Shown: positions 1-7,877, counted from the first letter of the stretch. The stretch: 13,228 bases of DNA from Bacteroidales bacterium UBA1217 (GCA_002309335.1 DBXH01000035.1:1-13228), one strand, 5' to 3'. Notes: generated by a model from the letters alone, not told the origin. Program-made: numbers and translations.

Positions 1-1628
1 TTGAAGTTGACGAAGACCGGCTGGATGGGTTTGGCCTTTGCAGCGTCGGCTTTCACTTGTGCCAGGAAGGGGCTCTCGTTGTCGCGGTTCACTTCGATGG
101 GGGTGATGGCGGGTTTGACGACCTTGGCCACGGGGTCGGGAGTATCCTGATGCTTGAAGATGATAACATAGTTGTTGTCCTTGCAGATGCGGTTAGCGAA
201 GTCGACGATGTCCTTCTTGGTAATCTTGGCGAGTTCGTTGATTTCGTTGCAGACATCGCCCCAGTTCTGATGCTGAACGAAAGCGTAAGCCATCTGCGAA
301 GCGCGGCTGTTGTTGCTTTCAGCCTGCTTCATAATCTGAAGTTTCAGTTGGTTGATGCTAGCCTCGAGTAGACTCTCGTCGAACTTGCCCTCCTTCAAGA
401 GGTCGAGCTGACCGAGCAGCAGGTCGCGCAGCTGACCAAGCGACTGACCCTGAGTGGGGCGGCCGCCGAGCATAAAGGCAGCATAGTCGTTGAGAGTATA
501 GGTGCCGGCATAGGCGCCGAGGCAGAGCTGCTTCTGGTTGAGGTTGAGGTCGATGAGACCACAACTACCGTTGTTGAGCACCATCTCCATAGCTTGAGCA
601 AGCAGAGCATCGTGACTTCCATTGCCCTCCTCGATACGGAAAGCGATGGTGAGGCTTTCGGGGTCCTGACCATTGACAAGACGGATGATGGGGCTAGTGA
701 TAGGTTCCTCTTTAACTTTGTGGAAAGCAGGGACGTTGCCCGGTTTCCAGTTGCCGAAGTATTTGTCGATAATCTTGATAGCCTCGTCCGGGTTGAAGTC
801 GCCGGCCATAGCAATGCACATATTGTTAGGCACATAGTAGGTCGAGTGGAAGCGGTAGATGTTGGTCATCGAAGGATTCTTGAGGTGCTCGATGGTGCCG
901 AGGGTTGTCTGGGTGCCGTAGGGGTGGTGCGGGAAGAGGCCGCGCATCATCTCCTCGTTGACACGACGATTGTCCTGAGCAAGGCTGATGTTCTTTTCCT
1001 CATAGACAGCTTCAAGCTCGGTGTGGAAGAGACGCAGGACGAGGTTGGGGAAGCGGTCAGCTTCGACCTTTGCCCAGGTCTCGAGCTGGTTGGCGGGGAT
1101 ATTCTCGACATACATCGTGTAATCGTTGGAGGTGAAAGCGTTGGTACCTTCACTTCCGATAGCGGTCATTGATTTGTCGTATTCGTTGGCGATAGCGATA
1201 GTAGAAGCGATGCCGCTCAGGGAGTCGATCTGATGATAAATTTCGGTGCGCCGCTTGGGGTCGGTGGTGCGGCGATAAACCTCGTAGAGGTTCTCAATCT
1301 GATCGAGATAGACCTTCTCGCGAGCCCAGTCAGTGGTACCCAGCTGGTGGCTGCCCTTGAAGAGCATGTGCTCCAGATAGTGTGCAAGACCGGTGGTTTC
1401 CTTAGGGTCGTTCTTAGAGCCTGCGCGGACAGCGATGTAAGTCTGAATGCGCGGGGCGTCCTTGTAGACGCTGAGGAATACCTTAAGACCATTGTCGAGA
1501 GTGTACTCGCGCACGCCGATGGGGTCGTTGTCGTAGGTCTTGTACTCATACTTCTTTTGAGCGAAAGCCGATGAGCCAAGAACGAGCATCACGGCTACAA
1601 AACTGAAAATAAATTTTACTTTTTTCAT
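1..1628 (-). CDS. Secreted M16 family zinc metallopeptidase (insulinase/pitrilysin type), 3' end outside window
   Basis: Reading the minus strand from the ATG at 1626-1628 gives an open frame of 542 codons to the window edge with no stop. Residues 1-23 form a signal peptide (KK, hydrophobic core, SSAFA, then Gln24), so the enzyme is exported to the periplasm or cell surface. The inverted zinc motif HYLEH is at residues 83-87 (His83, Glu86 catalytic, His87), and ELEAVYEEKN near 204-213 supplies the third ligand, probably Glu211. The spacing from His87 to this Glu is much longer than the ~76 residues of classical M16 enzymes; I know this inserted segment from other long Bacteroidota M16 proteins. 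Those are usually around 900 residues with a second, inactive M16 half, so roughly 400 residues are probably missing. It degrades peptides; the substrate is unknown. It is transcribed divergently from the gmk-mre operon and has its own promoter. Family assignment is secure, exact role is not. Confidence 0.92.
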   Translation of the reverse strand, partial: MKKVKFIFSFVAVMLVLGSSAFAQKKYEYKTYDNDPIGVREYTLDNGLKVFLSVYKDAPRIQTYIAVRAGSKNDPKETTGLAHYLEHMLFKGSHQLGTTDWAREKVYLDQIENLYEVYRRTTDPKRRTEIYHQIDSLSGIASTIAIANEYDKSMTAIGSEGTNAFTSNDYTMYVENIPANQLETWAKVEADRFPNLVLRLFHTELEAVYEEKNISLAQDNRRVNEEMMRGLFPHHPYGTQTTLGTIEHLKNPSMTNIYRFHSTYYVPNNMCIAMAGDFNPDEAIKIIDKYFGNWKPGNVPAFHKVKEEPITSPIIRLVNGQDPESLTIAFRIEEGNGSHDALLAQAMEMVLNNGSCGLIDLNLNQKQLCLGAYAGTYTLNDYAAFMLGGRPTQGQSLGQLRDLLLGQLDLLKEGKFDESLLEASINQLKLQIMKQAESNNSRASQMAYAFVQHQNWGDVCNEINELAKITKKDIVDFANRICKDNNYVIIFKHQDTPDPVAKVVKPAITPIEVNRDNESPFLAQVKADAAKAKPIQPVFVNF

Positions 1629-1686
1629 TGATTAAATTATTGTTTATTAAAATTTTATTTTGTTTTCAGACACAATCATACAAATG

Positions 1687-1694
1687 CAAATATA
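1687..1694 (-). promoter_or_regulatory. Probable -7 box of the M16 peptidase promoter
   Basis: On the minus strand this reads TATATTTG, a perfect match to the Bacteroidota -7 consensus TAnnTTTG. It lies about 60 bases upstream of the M16 start codon. The expected -33 element around 1714-1717 is poor (TTCT against TTTG), so the call rests on the -7 box and its position in the divergent intergenic region. Confidence 0.45.
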
Positions 1695-1721
1695 CGACAT
1701 TTTTTTATTTTGGAGAATTAG

Positions 1722-1775
1722 GATATGCATAAATTATGCGTAAACCCAGAATTGACTCAGAAGCACCCCAGAAGC
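1722..1775. repeat. 54-bp intergenic repeat, copy 1
   Basis: This stretch matches 12563-12616 at 49 of 54 positions by hand alignment, without gaps. It starts with a small palindrome (GCATAA-a-TTATGC, 1727-1739) and continues into a conserved single-stranded part ending in AGAAGC. It lies about 150 bp before the start codon of the first operon gene and upstream of its likely promoter. Copy 2 lies about 175 bp before hutU in the same orientation. It could be a dispersed intergenic repeat or a shared regulatory site. Confidence 0.8.
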
Positions 1776-1792
1776 GGTATTGTATCGGATAG

Positions 1793-1812
1793 TTTTCAAC
1801 TAAGGTTGAAAA
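1793..1812. repeat. Perfect 8-bp inverted repeat (hairpin or operator)
   Basis: TTTTCAAC, a TAAG loop, then GTTGAAAA form a perfect 8-bp stem. It sits between the 54-bp repeat and the putative plus-strand promoter, about 17 bases before the -33 region. As it lies upstream of both divergent transcription units, it is better placed as a protein-binding site than as a terminator. The stem is AT-rich and short, so chance is possible. Confidence 0.35.
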
Positions 1813-1828
1813 AAACTTAAATCTTTTT

Positions 1829-1859
1829 TTCGATAATTGCTTTTTATATTGTATCTTTA
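1829..1859 (+). promoter_or_regulatory. Probable promoter of the 1928-12548 operon
   Basis: TTCG at 1829-1832, 19 bases, then TATCTTTA at 1852-1859 approximate the Bacteroidota pattern TTTG-N19-TAnnTTTG with one mismatch in each box. It would give a leader of about 60 nt before the ATG at 1928. No other comparable element was seen ahead of the eight-gene run. Confidence 0.4.
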
Positions 1860-1927
1860 CAAAATGTTTTTTGCGCGTAAATTTCGTGCAACAAATTGAT
1901 TATGAAAAATAAAAGATAATACATATT

Positions 1928-2803
1928 ATGGAAAAAGTAAGCAAAACTCTGTCAAAGCACATTAATTCGATAACCGAGTTGGCCAAACGGCTCGAAAATC
2001 ACGACGGCGAGCTGCCTCAAATTGAGGTCGATATGCTATTGTCGGCCTTGCGCGAAATGTATGACGAAGTGTACCGTCTGCCTTGGGAACGGAGAACGGA
2101 GAACGGAGAACGTGACACACCCCGGCCTTCGGCCACCCCTCTCCGAGAGGGGAGGGAAACGGAGAACGGGGCGATGCCGGAACCGATAGTTGAAACTGCG
2201 GAACCCGAGAAGACAATCTTGATGATTGACACCGAGGCAAAGCCCGTGTATGCAGAAGAGCCGGAACCTGAGCAAGTGGCAACGATTGACAACGGCCAGC
2301 CTTCGATCGACGAGATTGAAGGTCAGCCGAACGATGACCTTTTTGAAGAGGAACCGGAGGCGATTGTTGAACCGGAACCAGTGGTTGAGCCCCAAGTGGA
2401 AGCAAAGGAAGAGCCCAAAGAGGAACCTAAGGAAGAACCTAAACAGACGTCACAGGCTTCGCTGTTTGACTATATCAAAACCGGAAGCGCCGACAATCAG
2501 ACTCCGCGCACCATCGCCGACAGTTTGGGCAACGGCGTGAAAGAGGGCATCGAACAGAAAATAAACGCCAACAAGGTAAGCGATTTGCGTACGATCATCA
2601 ACATAAACGACAAGTTTAGCTTTATGAACGAGTTGTTCCACAACAATATGAAAGGCTACAACGACTTCATACTGCGTCTCAACGCAATAACCAACCGCGA
2701 AGAAGCATTGGCTTACGTCCGCTCCATTGCCGAGCAATACAACTGGGACGATGAGTCGCTTGCCGTCAAGACATTCTACAGCATTTTTGACAGGAAGTTC
2801 TAA
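1928..2803 (+). CDS. Conserved hypothetical protein with acidic linker, first gene of the operon
   Basis: No named family recognised. The 291-residue product has no signal peptide or membrane segment, so it is probably cytoplasmic. Residues 1-50 look helical (heptad-like, MEKVSKTLSK... to LREMYDEVYR). Residues ~54-81 are encoded by an inserted palindromic repeat (see 2086-2168). Residues ~82-180 are a disordered Glu/Pro-rich linker, including three EEPK units at 161-172. Residues ~195-291 form a compact, conserved-looking C-terminal domain (INDKFSFMNELFHNN, then LNAITNREEALAYV and YNWDDES) ending in DRKF. I recall similar C-terminal domains in unnamed Bacteroidota proteins but know no function. 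The ATG at 1928 follows the likely promoter by ~70 bp. The stop is 16 bp before gmk, so co-transcription is likely. Certain as a gene because of the structured C-terminus and spacing; function open. Confidence 0.85.
   Translation: MEKVSKTLSKHINSITELAKRLENHDGELPQIEVDMLLSALREMYDEVYRLPWERRTENGERDTPRPSATPLREGRETENGAMPEPIVETAEPEKTILMIDTEAKPVYAEEPEPEQVATIDNGQPSIDEIEGQPNDDLFEEEPEAIVEPEPVVEPQVEAKEEPKEEPKEEPKQTSQASLFDYIKTGSADNQTPRTIADSLGNGVKEGIEQKINANKVSDLRTIININDKFSFMNELFHNNMKGYNDFILRLNAITNREEALAYVRSIAEQYNWDDESLAVKTFYSIFDRKF
2086..2168. repeat. Palindromic repeat element with 7-bp tandem repeats inserted in frame in a coding gene
   Basis: Three GGAGAAC units (2091-2111, preceded by a partial GGAAC) lead into two consecutive hairpins. 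The first is GGCC-TTC-GGCC (2124-2134); the second is CCCCTCT-CCG-AGAGGGG (2136-2152). A perfect 10-bp direct repeat, ACGGAGAACG, brackets the palindromes (2103-2112 and 2159-2168). The composition is very unlike the surrounding gene, and the layout is that of an intergenic REP-like element, yet the frame stays open and encodes about 28 Arg/Glu/Pro/Thr-rich residues. I believe similar palindromes occur between genes in gut Bacteroidales, but cannot verify this here. Confidence 0.75.
2408..2443 (+). repeat. 12-bp coding tandem repeat (EEPK x3)
   Basis: Three degenerate 12-bp units (GAAGAGCCCAAA and two variants) encode EEPK three times in the acidic linker of the unnamed protein. The differences are synonymous, so the units are either old or under selection for the peptide. 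Such runs vary in number easily by slippage. Confidence 0.7.
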
Positions 2804-2819
2804 ATAAAACTTTAACGGT

Positions 2820-3392
2820 ATGAAACGTAGAGCGATATTATTTTCGGCACCTTCGGGATCGGGGAAAACAACGATAATAAAGAGGCTGATGAAATATTTT
2901 GATTGCTTCGAGTTTTCAATCAGCGCCACGAGCCGCAACCCTCGCGAAGGCGAAAGCGACGGAGTGGATTATTATTTCCTTTCGCCGGACGAATTTGAGA
3001 GACGAGTGCAGGAGGAGCAATTCCTTGAGTGGGAGGAGGTTTATGCGGGCACCCGTTACGGAACCCTGAAGAGCGAGATTGACCGCATCTGCGAAAAAGA
3101 GAAGGTGGTGATATTTGACGTCGATGTGAATGGCGGCTTGAATATAAAACGCTATTTCGGAGACGACGCCTTAGCCATCTTCGTGATGCCACCATCGATA
3201 GAGGTGCTTGAGCAACGTCTGCGCAGCCGAGGAACCGAAAGCGAAGAGTCGATACAGAAACGATTGGGTCGCTCGGCCAAAGAACTGAACGAGGCTTCGA
3301 AGTTTGATGTGACAATAATAAATGACGACCTCGACCGTGCTGTGGAACAGACGAAACAGACGATAGAGAAATTCTTGGAGGAAAGAGTGTGA
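2820..3392 (+). CDS. gmk: Guanylate kinase
   Basis: Phosphorylates GMP with ATP to give GDP in the cytoplasm, an essential step to GTP and dGTP and for recycling GMP. The 190-residue length is normal for bacterial Gmk. The P-loop APSGSGKT is at residues 10-17. The GMP-binding segment SATSRNPREGE (35-45) carries the two conserved arginines (Arg39, Arg42) and is followed by DYY (50-52). Glu70 in FLEW and Tyr80 in TRYGT match further GMP contacts, and IFDVDVNGG (98-106) is the strand with Asp100. The lid arginine region is RSRGTESEESIQKRL (135-149). The ATG at 2820 puts the P-loop at the usual distance from the N-terminus. It sits 16 bp after the unnamed gene and 36 bp before mreC, in the same apparent operon. 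Confidence 0.97.
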   Translation: MKRRAILFSAPSGSGKTTIIKRLMKYFDCFEFSISATSRNPREGESDGVDYYFLSPDEFERRVQEEQFLEWEEVYAGTRYGTLKSEIDRICEKEKVVIFDVDVNGGLNIKRYFGDDALAIFVMPPSIEVLEQRLRSRGTESEESIQKRLGRSAKELNEASKFDVTIINDDLDRAVEQTKQTIEKFLEERV

Positions 3393-3428
3393 GGGTTTTA
3401 AGGTTTAAGAGTTAAAAAAACACAGGAT

Positions 3429-4265
3429 TTGGATAAACTAAGGGAATTCATAAGGAAGCATTCGAATGTGATAGTCTTCATATTGCTGGAGACAATTGCC
3501 GTATTGCTGATAGTGCAGAACACCTTCTATCAACGCTCGCGGATAGTGCGCGTTGGCAACCGCGTGGCAGGCACTTGGCACAAGGGAGTATCGGCGGTTA
3601 CCGGCTATTTCGGGTTGAAGGCCGAGAACGAGTATCTTGCCGCTGAGAACGCCGCTCTGCGAGCGCAGATGGCATCGTCGTATATCTCGTACAGCGACAG
3701 CGTGTTCCAAATAAACGACACAGTATACAAACAACGCTATTCATATACCGACGCGCAGGTTATCAAGAATTCGTACAACCAGGCGAAGAACTATATGATG
3801 ATTAACAAAGGTTCGGCACAGGGAGTGAAGGTTGATATGGCTGTGATTTCGCCGCAAGGCATCGTGGGAGTTGTGGTCAACTGCACAAAGAACTTCTCCA
3901 CCATTATGCCCGTACTGCACAGCGATAGCCGCCACAGCGTGAAGCTGAAACGCACCAACTCGACCGGCTCGTTGATATGGGAAGGCGGCGACTATCGCTA
4001 CGCCACATTGATAGACATACCCACCACATATCCACTATACAAGAACGACACGATTGTGACCAGCGGCCTTGCCAATGACTTTCCCGAAGGCATAGCGGTA
4101 GGTTATATAGAAGACTTTGAGAGTCTTCAAGGCAGCGGATTCTACAACATCCGCATCCGTCTTGCGACCGATTTCAACAACCTGAACCACGTGTATATAG
4201 TGGACAACCACTTCAAAGCCGAACAGGATTCACTAATAAAAATAACGGAGGCCAGCGATGAATAG
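3429..4265 (+). CDS. mreC: Rod shape-determining protein MreC (TTG start)
   Basis: Bitopic inner-membrane protein whose periplasmic part scaffolds the cell elongation (Rod) complex and links MreB to PBP2/RodA. Residues 1-11 are a basic cytoplasmic tail, ~12-30 one membrane helix, and ~62-85 a short coiled coil (AENEYLAAENAALRAQM). Then comes the MreC beta-domain: YMMINKGSAQGVKVDMAVIS and GIVGVV (122-149), the SRHSVKLKRTNSTGSLIWEG stretch (167-186), and TIVTSGLANDFPEGIAVGYI (208-227). The 278-residue length is typical. No ATG lies before the membrane helix, so the TTG at 3429 (MDKLREFIRK) is the best start; it follows gmk by 36 bp. The end overlaps mreD by 8 bp, indicating coupled translation. 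mreB is not adjacent in this window. Confidence 0.93.
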   Translation: MDKLREFIRKHSNVIVFILLETIAVLLIVQNTFYQRSRIVRVGNRVAGTWHKGVSAVTGYFGLKAENEYLAAENAALRAQMASSYISYSDSVFQINDTVYKQRYSYTDAQVIKNSYNQAKNYMMINKGSAQGVKVDMAVISPQGIVGVVVNCTKNFSTIMPVLHSDSRHSVKLKRTNSTGSLIWEGGDYRYATLIDIPTTYPLYKNDTIVTSGLANDFPEGIAVGYIEDFESLQGSGFYNIRIRLATDFNNLNHVYIVDNHFKAEQDSLIKITEASDE

Positions 4266-4788
4266 TCAACTCATTTTCCGGAATATAGGACGATTTCTGT
4301 TACTCGTACTTTTACAGGTGCTGGTGTTCAACAACATCTATCTTGGCGGTTACATCAACCCCTGCATCTATGTCCTGTTCATAGCGATGCTGCCTACCAC
4401 AACAGGCAAAATACCGATGATGCTGATAGCCTTCTTCACGGGTATGTGCGTAGACGTTTCGACAAATATAATTGGTTTCCACACATTTGCCTGCACAGCG
4501 GTAGCATTCCTGCGCGGTGTGTGGCTGGACAAAATCATTATCCGCGACAACGATGAAGGCATAGATATGCCCAGTTTGTACAGTGGCTCATACCAGCAGT
4601 TTGCCATCTATCTGTTTCTACTGCTGTTTGCCTTCAACCTCATATACCATACTTTGCTGACGTTCAGCTTCAGAGGTTTTTTCAATACTCTATTAACAGC
4701 ATTGCTGAGCACCATAGTCACGTGGATTCTTGCGATACTATATCAAACTCTATTGCTACGCAAAGCGAAGAATAACTATAACGCCTGA
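4258..4788 (+). CDS. mreD: Rod shape-determining protein MreD
   Basis: Small polytopic inner-membrane protein of the elongation complex, partner of MreC. The 176 residues contain about five hydrophobic segments: ~9-31 (GRFLLLVLLQVLVFNNIYLG), ~36-48, ~52-70, ~112-135 (IYLFLLLFAFNLIYHTLL) and ~143-170. The segment MLIAFFTGMCVDVSTNIIGFHT is characteristic of Bacteroidota MreD, whose family usually has 160-175 residues. Its start overlaps the end of mreC by 8 bp, and its stop codon overlaps the next start (TGATG). MreD evolves fast, so the call rests on topology, this segment and the position after mreC. The PBP2 (mrdA) and rodA genes that normally follow are not here. Confidence 0.88.
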   Translation: MNSQLIFRNIGRFLLLVLLQVLVFNNIYLGGYINPCIYVLFIAMLPTTTGKIPMMLIAFFTGMCVDVSTNIIGFHTFACTAVAFLRGVWLDKIIIRDNDEGIDMPSLYSGSYQQFAIYLFLLLFAFNLIYHTLLTFSFRGFFNTLLTALLSTIVTWILAILYQTLLLRKAKNNYNA

Positions 4789-7106
4789 TGAAAACAAAAT
4801 CAATCATAACAGCCATCCTGCTCCTAACCAGCCTGATGCCTCTACGCGCCCAACTAGCGGTAGGCAAATGGCGCGACCATTTCTCGTACAAAACGCTGTA
4901 TCAAGCGGTTCAGGCAGAAGACCGAATTTATTGTTCGGCGGCTGGAGGATTGTTCTATTATGATATGGGCGACTATACGGTGAACAGAGTCAACAAGACA
5001 AACCTGCTGAACGACGTAGGCATAAGCGCCATCGCCTACGACCCCCTAACGAAATATCTGGCAGTAGCTTACAACAACGCCAACTTAGACTTGATAAAGG
5101 ACGATATAGTATTCAATATTAGCGATATAAAACGCAACGACATAGGCGGCAACAAGAATATAAACAGCATACGCTTCAACGACCGCTATGCATACCTTGC
5201 ATGCGGATTTGGGATTGTTGTGGTTGATATAGTACGCAAAGAGATAAAAGAGACCTACTATCTCGGCGAAGACGGCACATATCTGAACATTAACGATATA
5301 GCATTCACAGACAGCTTGATAGTTGCCGCCACCGACAACGGCATAATGACCGCCAACAAGAACAATCCCTATCTGAACATAGTAAACAACTGGCAGAGCG
5401 ACGAGACGTCACTACTGGCTGGTCAGGAAGTAACCCGGCTTGAAGTGGACGGATCGAACCACATTCTCGCACTTGCACACAGCAACGGCAGCGACACAAC
5501 GCTATATGTTGAAAGCGGAAATAACGTTTTTGCCCCTTTGACATCGGGCAACATACGGAATATAAAACACACAAAAGGCCGAATACTGGTTTGCTACAGC
5601 GACAAGGTTGACATTTACGACGACAATAAAGTCCTGCAACAAAGCATCAGCGATGTCGACTGGATGAAAATGGAGCCCAACGATGCCGAGCTGACCAACG
5701 ACAACCGCCTATGGGTGGCCCACAGCTGGGCTAACCTGGCGGTGGTGGATATCGACAATCCGAGCAAAGTGGACCTGTTCTATCCACAAGGTCCCGAAAG
5801 CGACAATGTTTTCCGACTAACGGCGTTCGACAACGATTTGATGGTAGCCCCCGGCGGACACCGGAGCACATATGACGGGATATACCTTCCTGCAAACCTC
5901 TACACGATGGTCAGCAACGACTGGAAGACTTTAGACGACCCCGACCAAGTACTGAACGGAGTGTATGATATACTGGAAGTTGCCGTCAATCCACGCAAAC
6001 CTAAAACCCGTCTGGCGGCAGCGTGGGGGTACGGCATAGTAGAAATCAACGACAACAAAGTAACCAAACTTTACAACGAAACAAACACAAACGGAGCCTT
6101 GACACCATACTCTTTAGGCAGCTACCAAAGCCTATTTACCGGCAGCATAGCATACGATAGCAAAGGCAATGCCTGGATAACCAATTCATTACAGCCGAAT
6201 GGATTGGTGGTAAGATACAATAATGGCGAATGGGCCAGTTTTTACACACTCAATATGGTTAATGGTAGCGACATTGACCATATTATATGGGACAGCATAA
6301 ACGACCTGAAACTGTTCTGGGGTCGTGCCAACAAAATATTTGTCCACGACGGCAAAGGCAATATGGCGTACATTGACCCAAACAACGGAGCCAAACTAGA
6401 GACATCGATAGTGAATTGTGTGGTTCAAGACCACAACGGGAATTTCTGGATAGGTACTAACAAAGGCATCAAAGTGATATACGACATAAACAAAATATTT
6501 CAGAACGGAGGTGACGGCGAGCGGTCGCCGGTGACGTGCAGCAATATACTTTACAACGAGAACGGCATTGGCGAATATTTGATGGCCTATGAGAGCATTA
6601 CCAACATAACCGTTGACGGAGCCAACCGCAAATGGGTTGGCACCTCGACAGGAGGGCTCTATCTGCTTTCAGCTAACGGCTTGGAGCAGATTGAGCATTT
6701 TACAACATCCAACTCACACCTATTCTCAGACAAGGTAGTTTGTCTTGCTGTGATGCCCTGGAGCGGTGAGCTCTTTGTCGGAACAGACAAAGGATTGCAA
6801 TCCTACAGGACATCGGCCACCTACGCATTTGCCGAACCTATGGAAAACATATATGCCTTTCCCAATCCTGTGCGCCCCGACTACGACGGATTGATAGCCA
6901 TCAAGGGGTTCACACGTAACGGACTGGTACACATAACCGATGCTGCAGGTCATACCGTATACTCGACCCGTGCCGACGGCGGACAAGCCGTATGGAACGG
7001 ATGCACCAATAGCGGCGAGCGAGTAGCATCGGGCGTCTATTATGTATTTGCTTCAGCTGAAGACGGTTCGATGCGGTCGGCAACTAAAATTCTAATTATC
7101 AGATGA
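4788..7106 (+). CDS. porZ: PorZ-like type IX secretion system protein: beta-propellers plus C-terminal sorting domain
   Basis: PorZ is a surface component of the T9SS attachment complex. In Porphyromonas gingivalis it binds anionic LPS and supplies it to the sortase PorU, which joins it to secreted cargo. The 772 residues are close to the ~776 of P. gingivalis PorZ. Residues 1-21 are a signal peptide (ending LRA, then Gln22). The N-terminal signature GKWRDHFSY..., GGLFYYD and LLNDVGISAIAYDP fits PorZ and its relatives. Two-component-regulator-type propeller blades are visible, for instance NFWIGTNKGIKVI (~551), KWVGTSTGGLYLL (~614) and LFVGTDKGLQSY (~662). Residues ~686-772 are a T9SS C-terminal domain: FPNPV near the start, ERVASGVYYV, and a KILIIR end. 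ATG overlaps the mreD stop; its own stop overlaps the recO start. It could be another propeller protein with a sorting domain, but length and N-terminus favour PorZ. Confidence 0.78.
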   Translation: MKTKSIITAILLLTSLMPLRAQLAVGKWRDHFSYKTLYQAVQAEDRIYCSAAGGLFYYDMGDYTVNRVNKTNLLNDVGISAIAYDPLTKYLAVAYNNANLDLIKDDIVFNISDIKRNDIGGNKNINSIRFNDRYAYLACGFGIVVVDIVRKEIKETYYLGEDGTYLNINDIAFTDSLIVAATDNGIMTANKNNPYLNIVNNWQSDETSLLAGQEVTRLEVDGSNHILALAHSNGSDTTLYVESGNNVFAPLTSGNIRNIKHTKGRILVCYSDKVDIYDDNKVLQQSISDVDWMKMEPNDAELTNDNRLWVAHSWANLAVVDIDNPSKVDLFYPQGPESDNVFRLTAFDNDLMVAPGGHRSTYDGIYLPANLYTMVSNDWKTLDDPDQVLNGVYDILEVAVNPRKPKTRLAAAWGYGIVEINDNKVTKLYNETNTNGALTPYSLGSYQSLFTGSIAYDSKGNAWITNSLQPNGLVVRYNNGEWASFYTLNMVNGSDIDHIIWDSINDLKLFWGRANKIFVHDGKGNMAYIDPNNGAKLETSIVNCVVQDHNGNFWIGTNKGIKVIYDINKIFQNGGDGERSPVTCSNILYNENGIGEYLMAYESITNITVDGANRKWVGTSTGGLYLLSANGLEQIEHFTTSNSHLFSDKVVCLAVMPWSGELFVGTDKGLQSYRTSATYAFAEPMENIYAFPNPVRPDYDGLIAIKGFTRNGLVHITDAAGHTVYSTRADGGQAVWNGCTNSGERVASGVYYVFASAEDGSMRSATKILIIR

Positions 7107-7861
7107 TGAGTGGAGCACTATTAACGACTCAAGGCTTGGTGTTGCACACAATAAAATATGGCGAGACCAGCATAATAGCAAAGGTTTTTACCCGCGAACT
7201 AGGCCTATGTTCGTATATAGTGAAAGGCATAAGGAGTAAGACAGGACGCACAAAGCAGAACCTTATGCAACCCTTGAGCCATCTAGAGATGACCGTCTAC
7301 AACAACCCTAAGAAACAGATGCAATACATAAAAGAAATGCGTCCAGCCGCACACTACAACAACATTCAAAACGATGGAATAAAGATGGCTTTGCTGTTTT
7401 TTATGGACGAGGTGCTGTACAAGTCGCTGAAAGAAGAGGAACAGAACCGCGAACTGTTCGACTACGTTGTAGGAGAACTGCAAAGACTTGACCTAGAGAG
7501 CCATTATTCTACAATGCCTATTGATTTTCTGATACATACAGCACACCATTTAGGCATAGAGCCTTTGGACAACTATAGTCAGCACGAGCCGTTGTTCAAT
7601 TTAAAAGAAGGCCGTTTCCAAGCAGCACCGACACCCTATACGGCGGCAACAAATCCCAACTACGACTATTTTCTTGACGCCCCTTCAAGTTCGCATATCC
7701 ACTCCTACCTTGCCTCATCGACAGGACGAAGTCCAATGCCACAACTTAACGCCAAACAACGCAGCACAACACTAAATAACTTACTGGAATACTATCACGT
7801 ACATCTGGCCGACTTCCATAATTTCACATCGCATGAAGTACTGCACACAGTTTTGAGATAA
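7103..7861 (+). CDS. recO: DNA repair protein RecO
   Basis: Mediator in RecFOR recombinational repair: it anneals single strands and helps load RecA on SSB-coated DNA. The 252-residue product starts with the typical RecO N-terminus (TTQGLVLHTIKYGETSIIAKVFTRELG), an OB-fold of ~80 residues with the YIVKGIRSKTGR and LQPLSHLEM-like strands. The helical C-terminal part includes FFMDEVLYKSLKEEE and FLIHTAHHLGIEP. Cysteines are almost absent, so there is no zinc-binding cluster as in some RecO proteins, which I believe is usual in Bacteroidota. The start overlaps the porZ stop (ATGATGA); a second ATG three bases on is an equally possible start. It is followed after 16 bp by the first protease gene, so it probably belongs to the same transcript. 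Nine of its twelve Ile codons are ATA, unlike the protease genes. Confidence 0.9.
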   Translation: MMSGALLTTQGLVLHTIKYGETSIIAKVFTRELGLCSYIVKGIRSKTGRTKQNLMQPLSHLEMTVYNNPKKQMQYIKEMRPAAHYNNIQNDGIKMALLFFMDEVLYKSLKEEEQNRELFDYVVGELQRLDLESHYSTMPIDFLIHTAHHLGIEPLDNYSQHEPLFNLKEGRFQAAPTPYTAATNPNYDYFLDAPSSSHIHSYLASSTGRSPMPQLNAKQRSTTLNNLLEYYHVHLADFHNFTSHEVLHTVLR

Positions 7862-7877
7862 AAAAAAACGACATACA

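Noticed and set aside
594..1172. 192-codon plus-strand open frame
   Set aside because: It lies wholly opposite the M16 peptidase, whose frame has a signal peptide and HxxEH motif. Other plus-strand frames at 57-371 and 1233-1574 are rejected for the same reason.
1902..1919. Five-codon ORF (MKNKR) just before the first operon gene, as a possible leader peptide
   Set aside because: It is AT-rich and short, with no runs of a regulatory amino acid and no attenuator-type hairpins around it; chance is the simpler explanation.
2091..2111. CRISPR or satellite array
   Set aside because: Only three contiguous 7-bp units without spacers, within a coding sequence; no cas genes in the window.
2136..2152. 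GC-rich hairpin as a transcription terminator
   Set aside because: It is inside an open coding frame, is not followed by a T-run, and is better explained as part of the inserted palindromic repeat.
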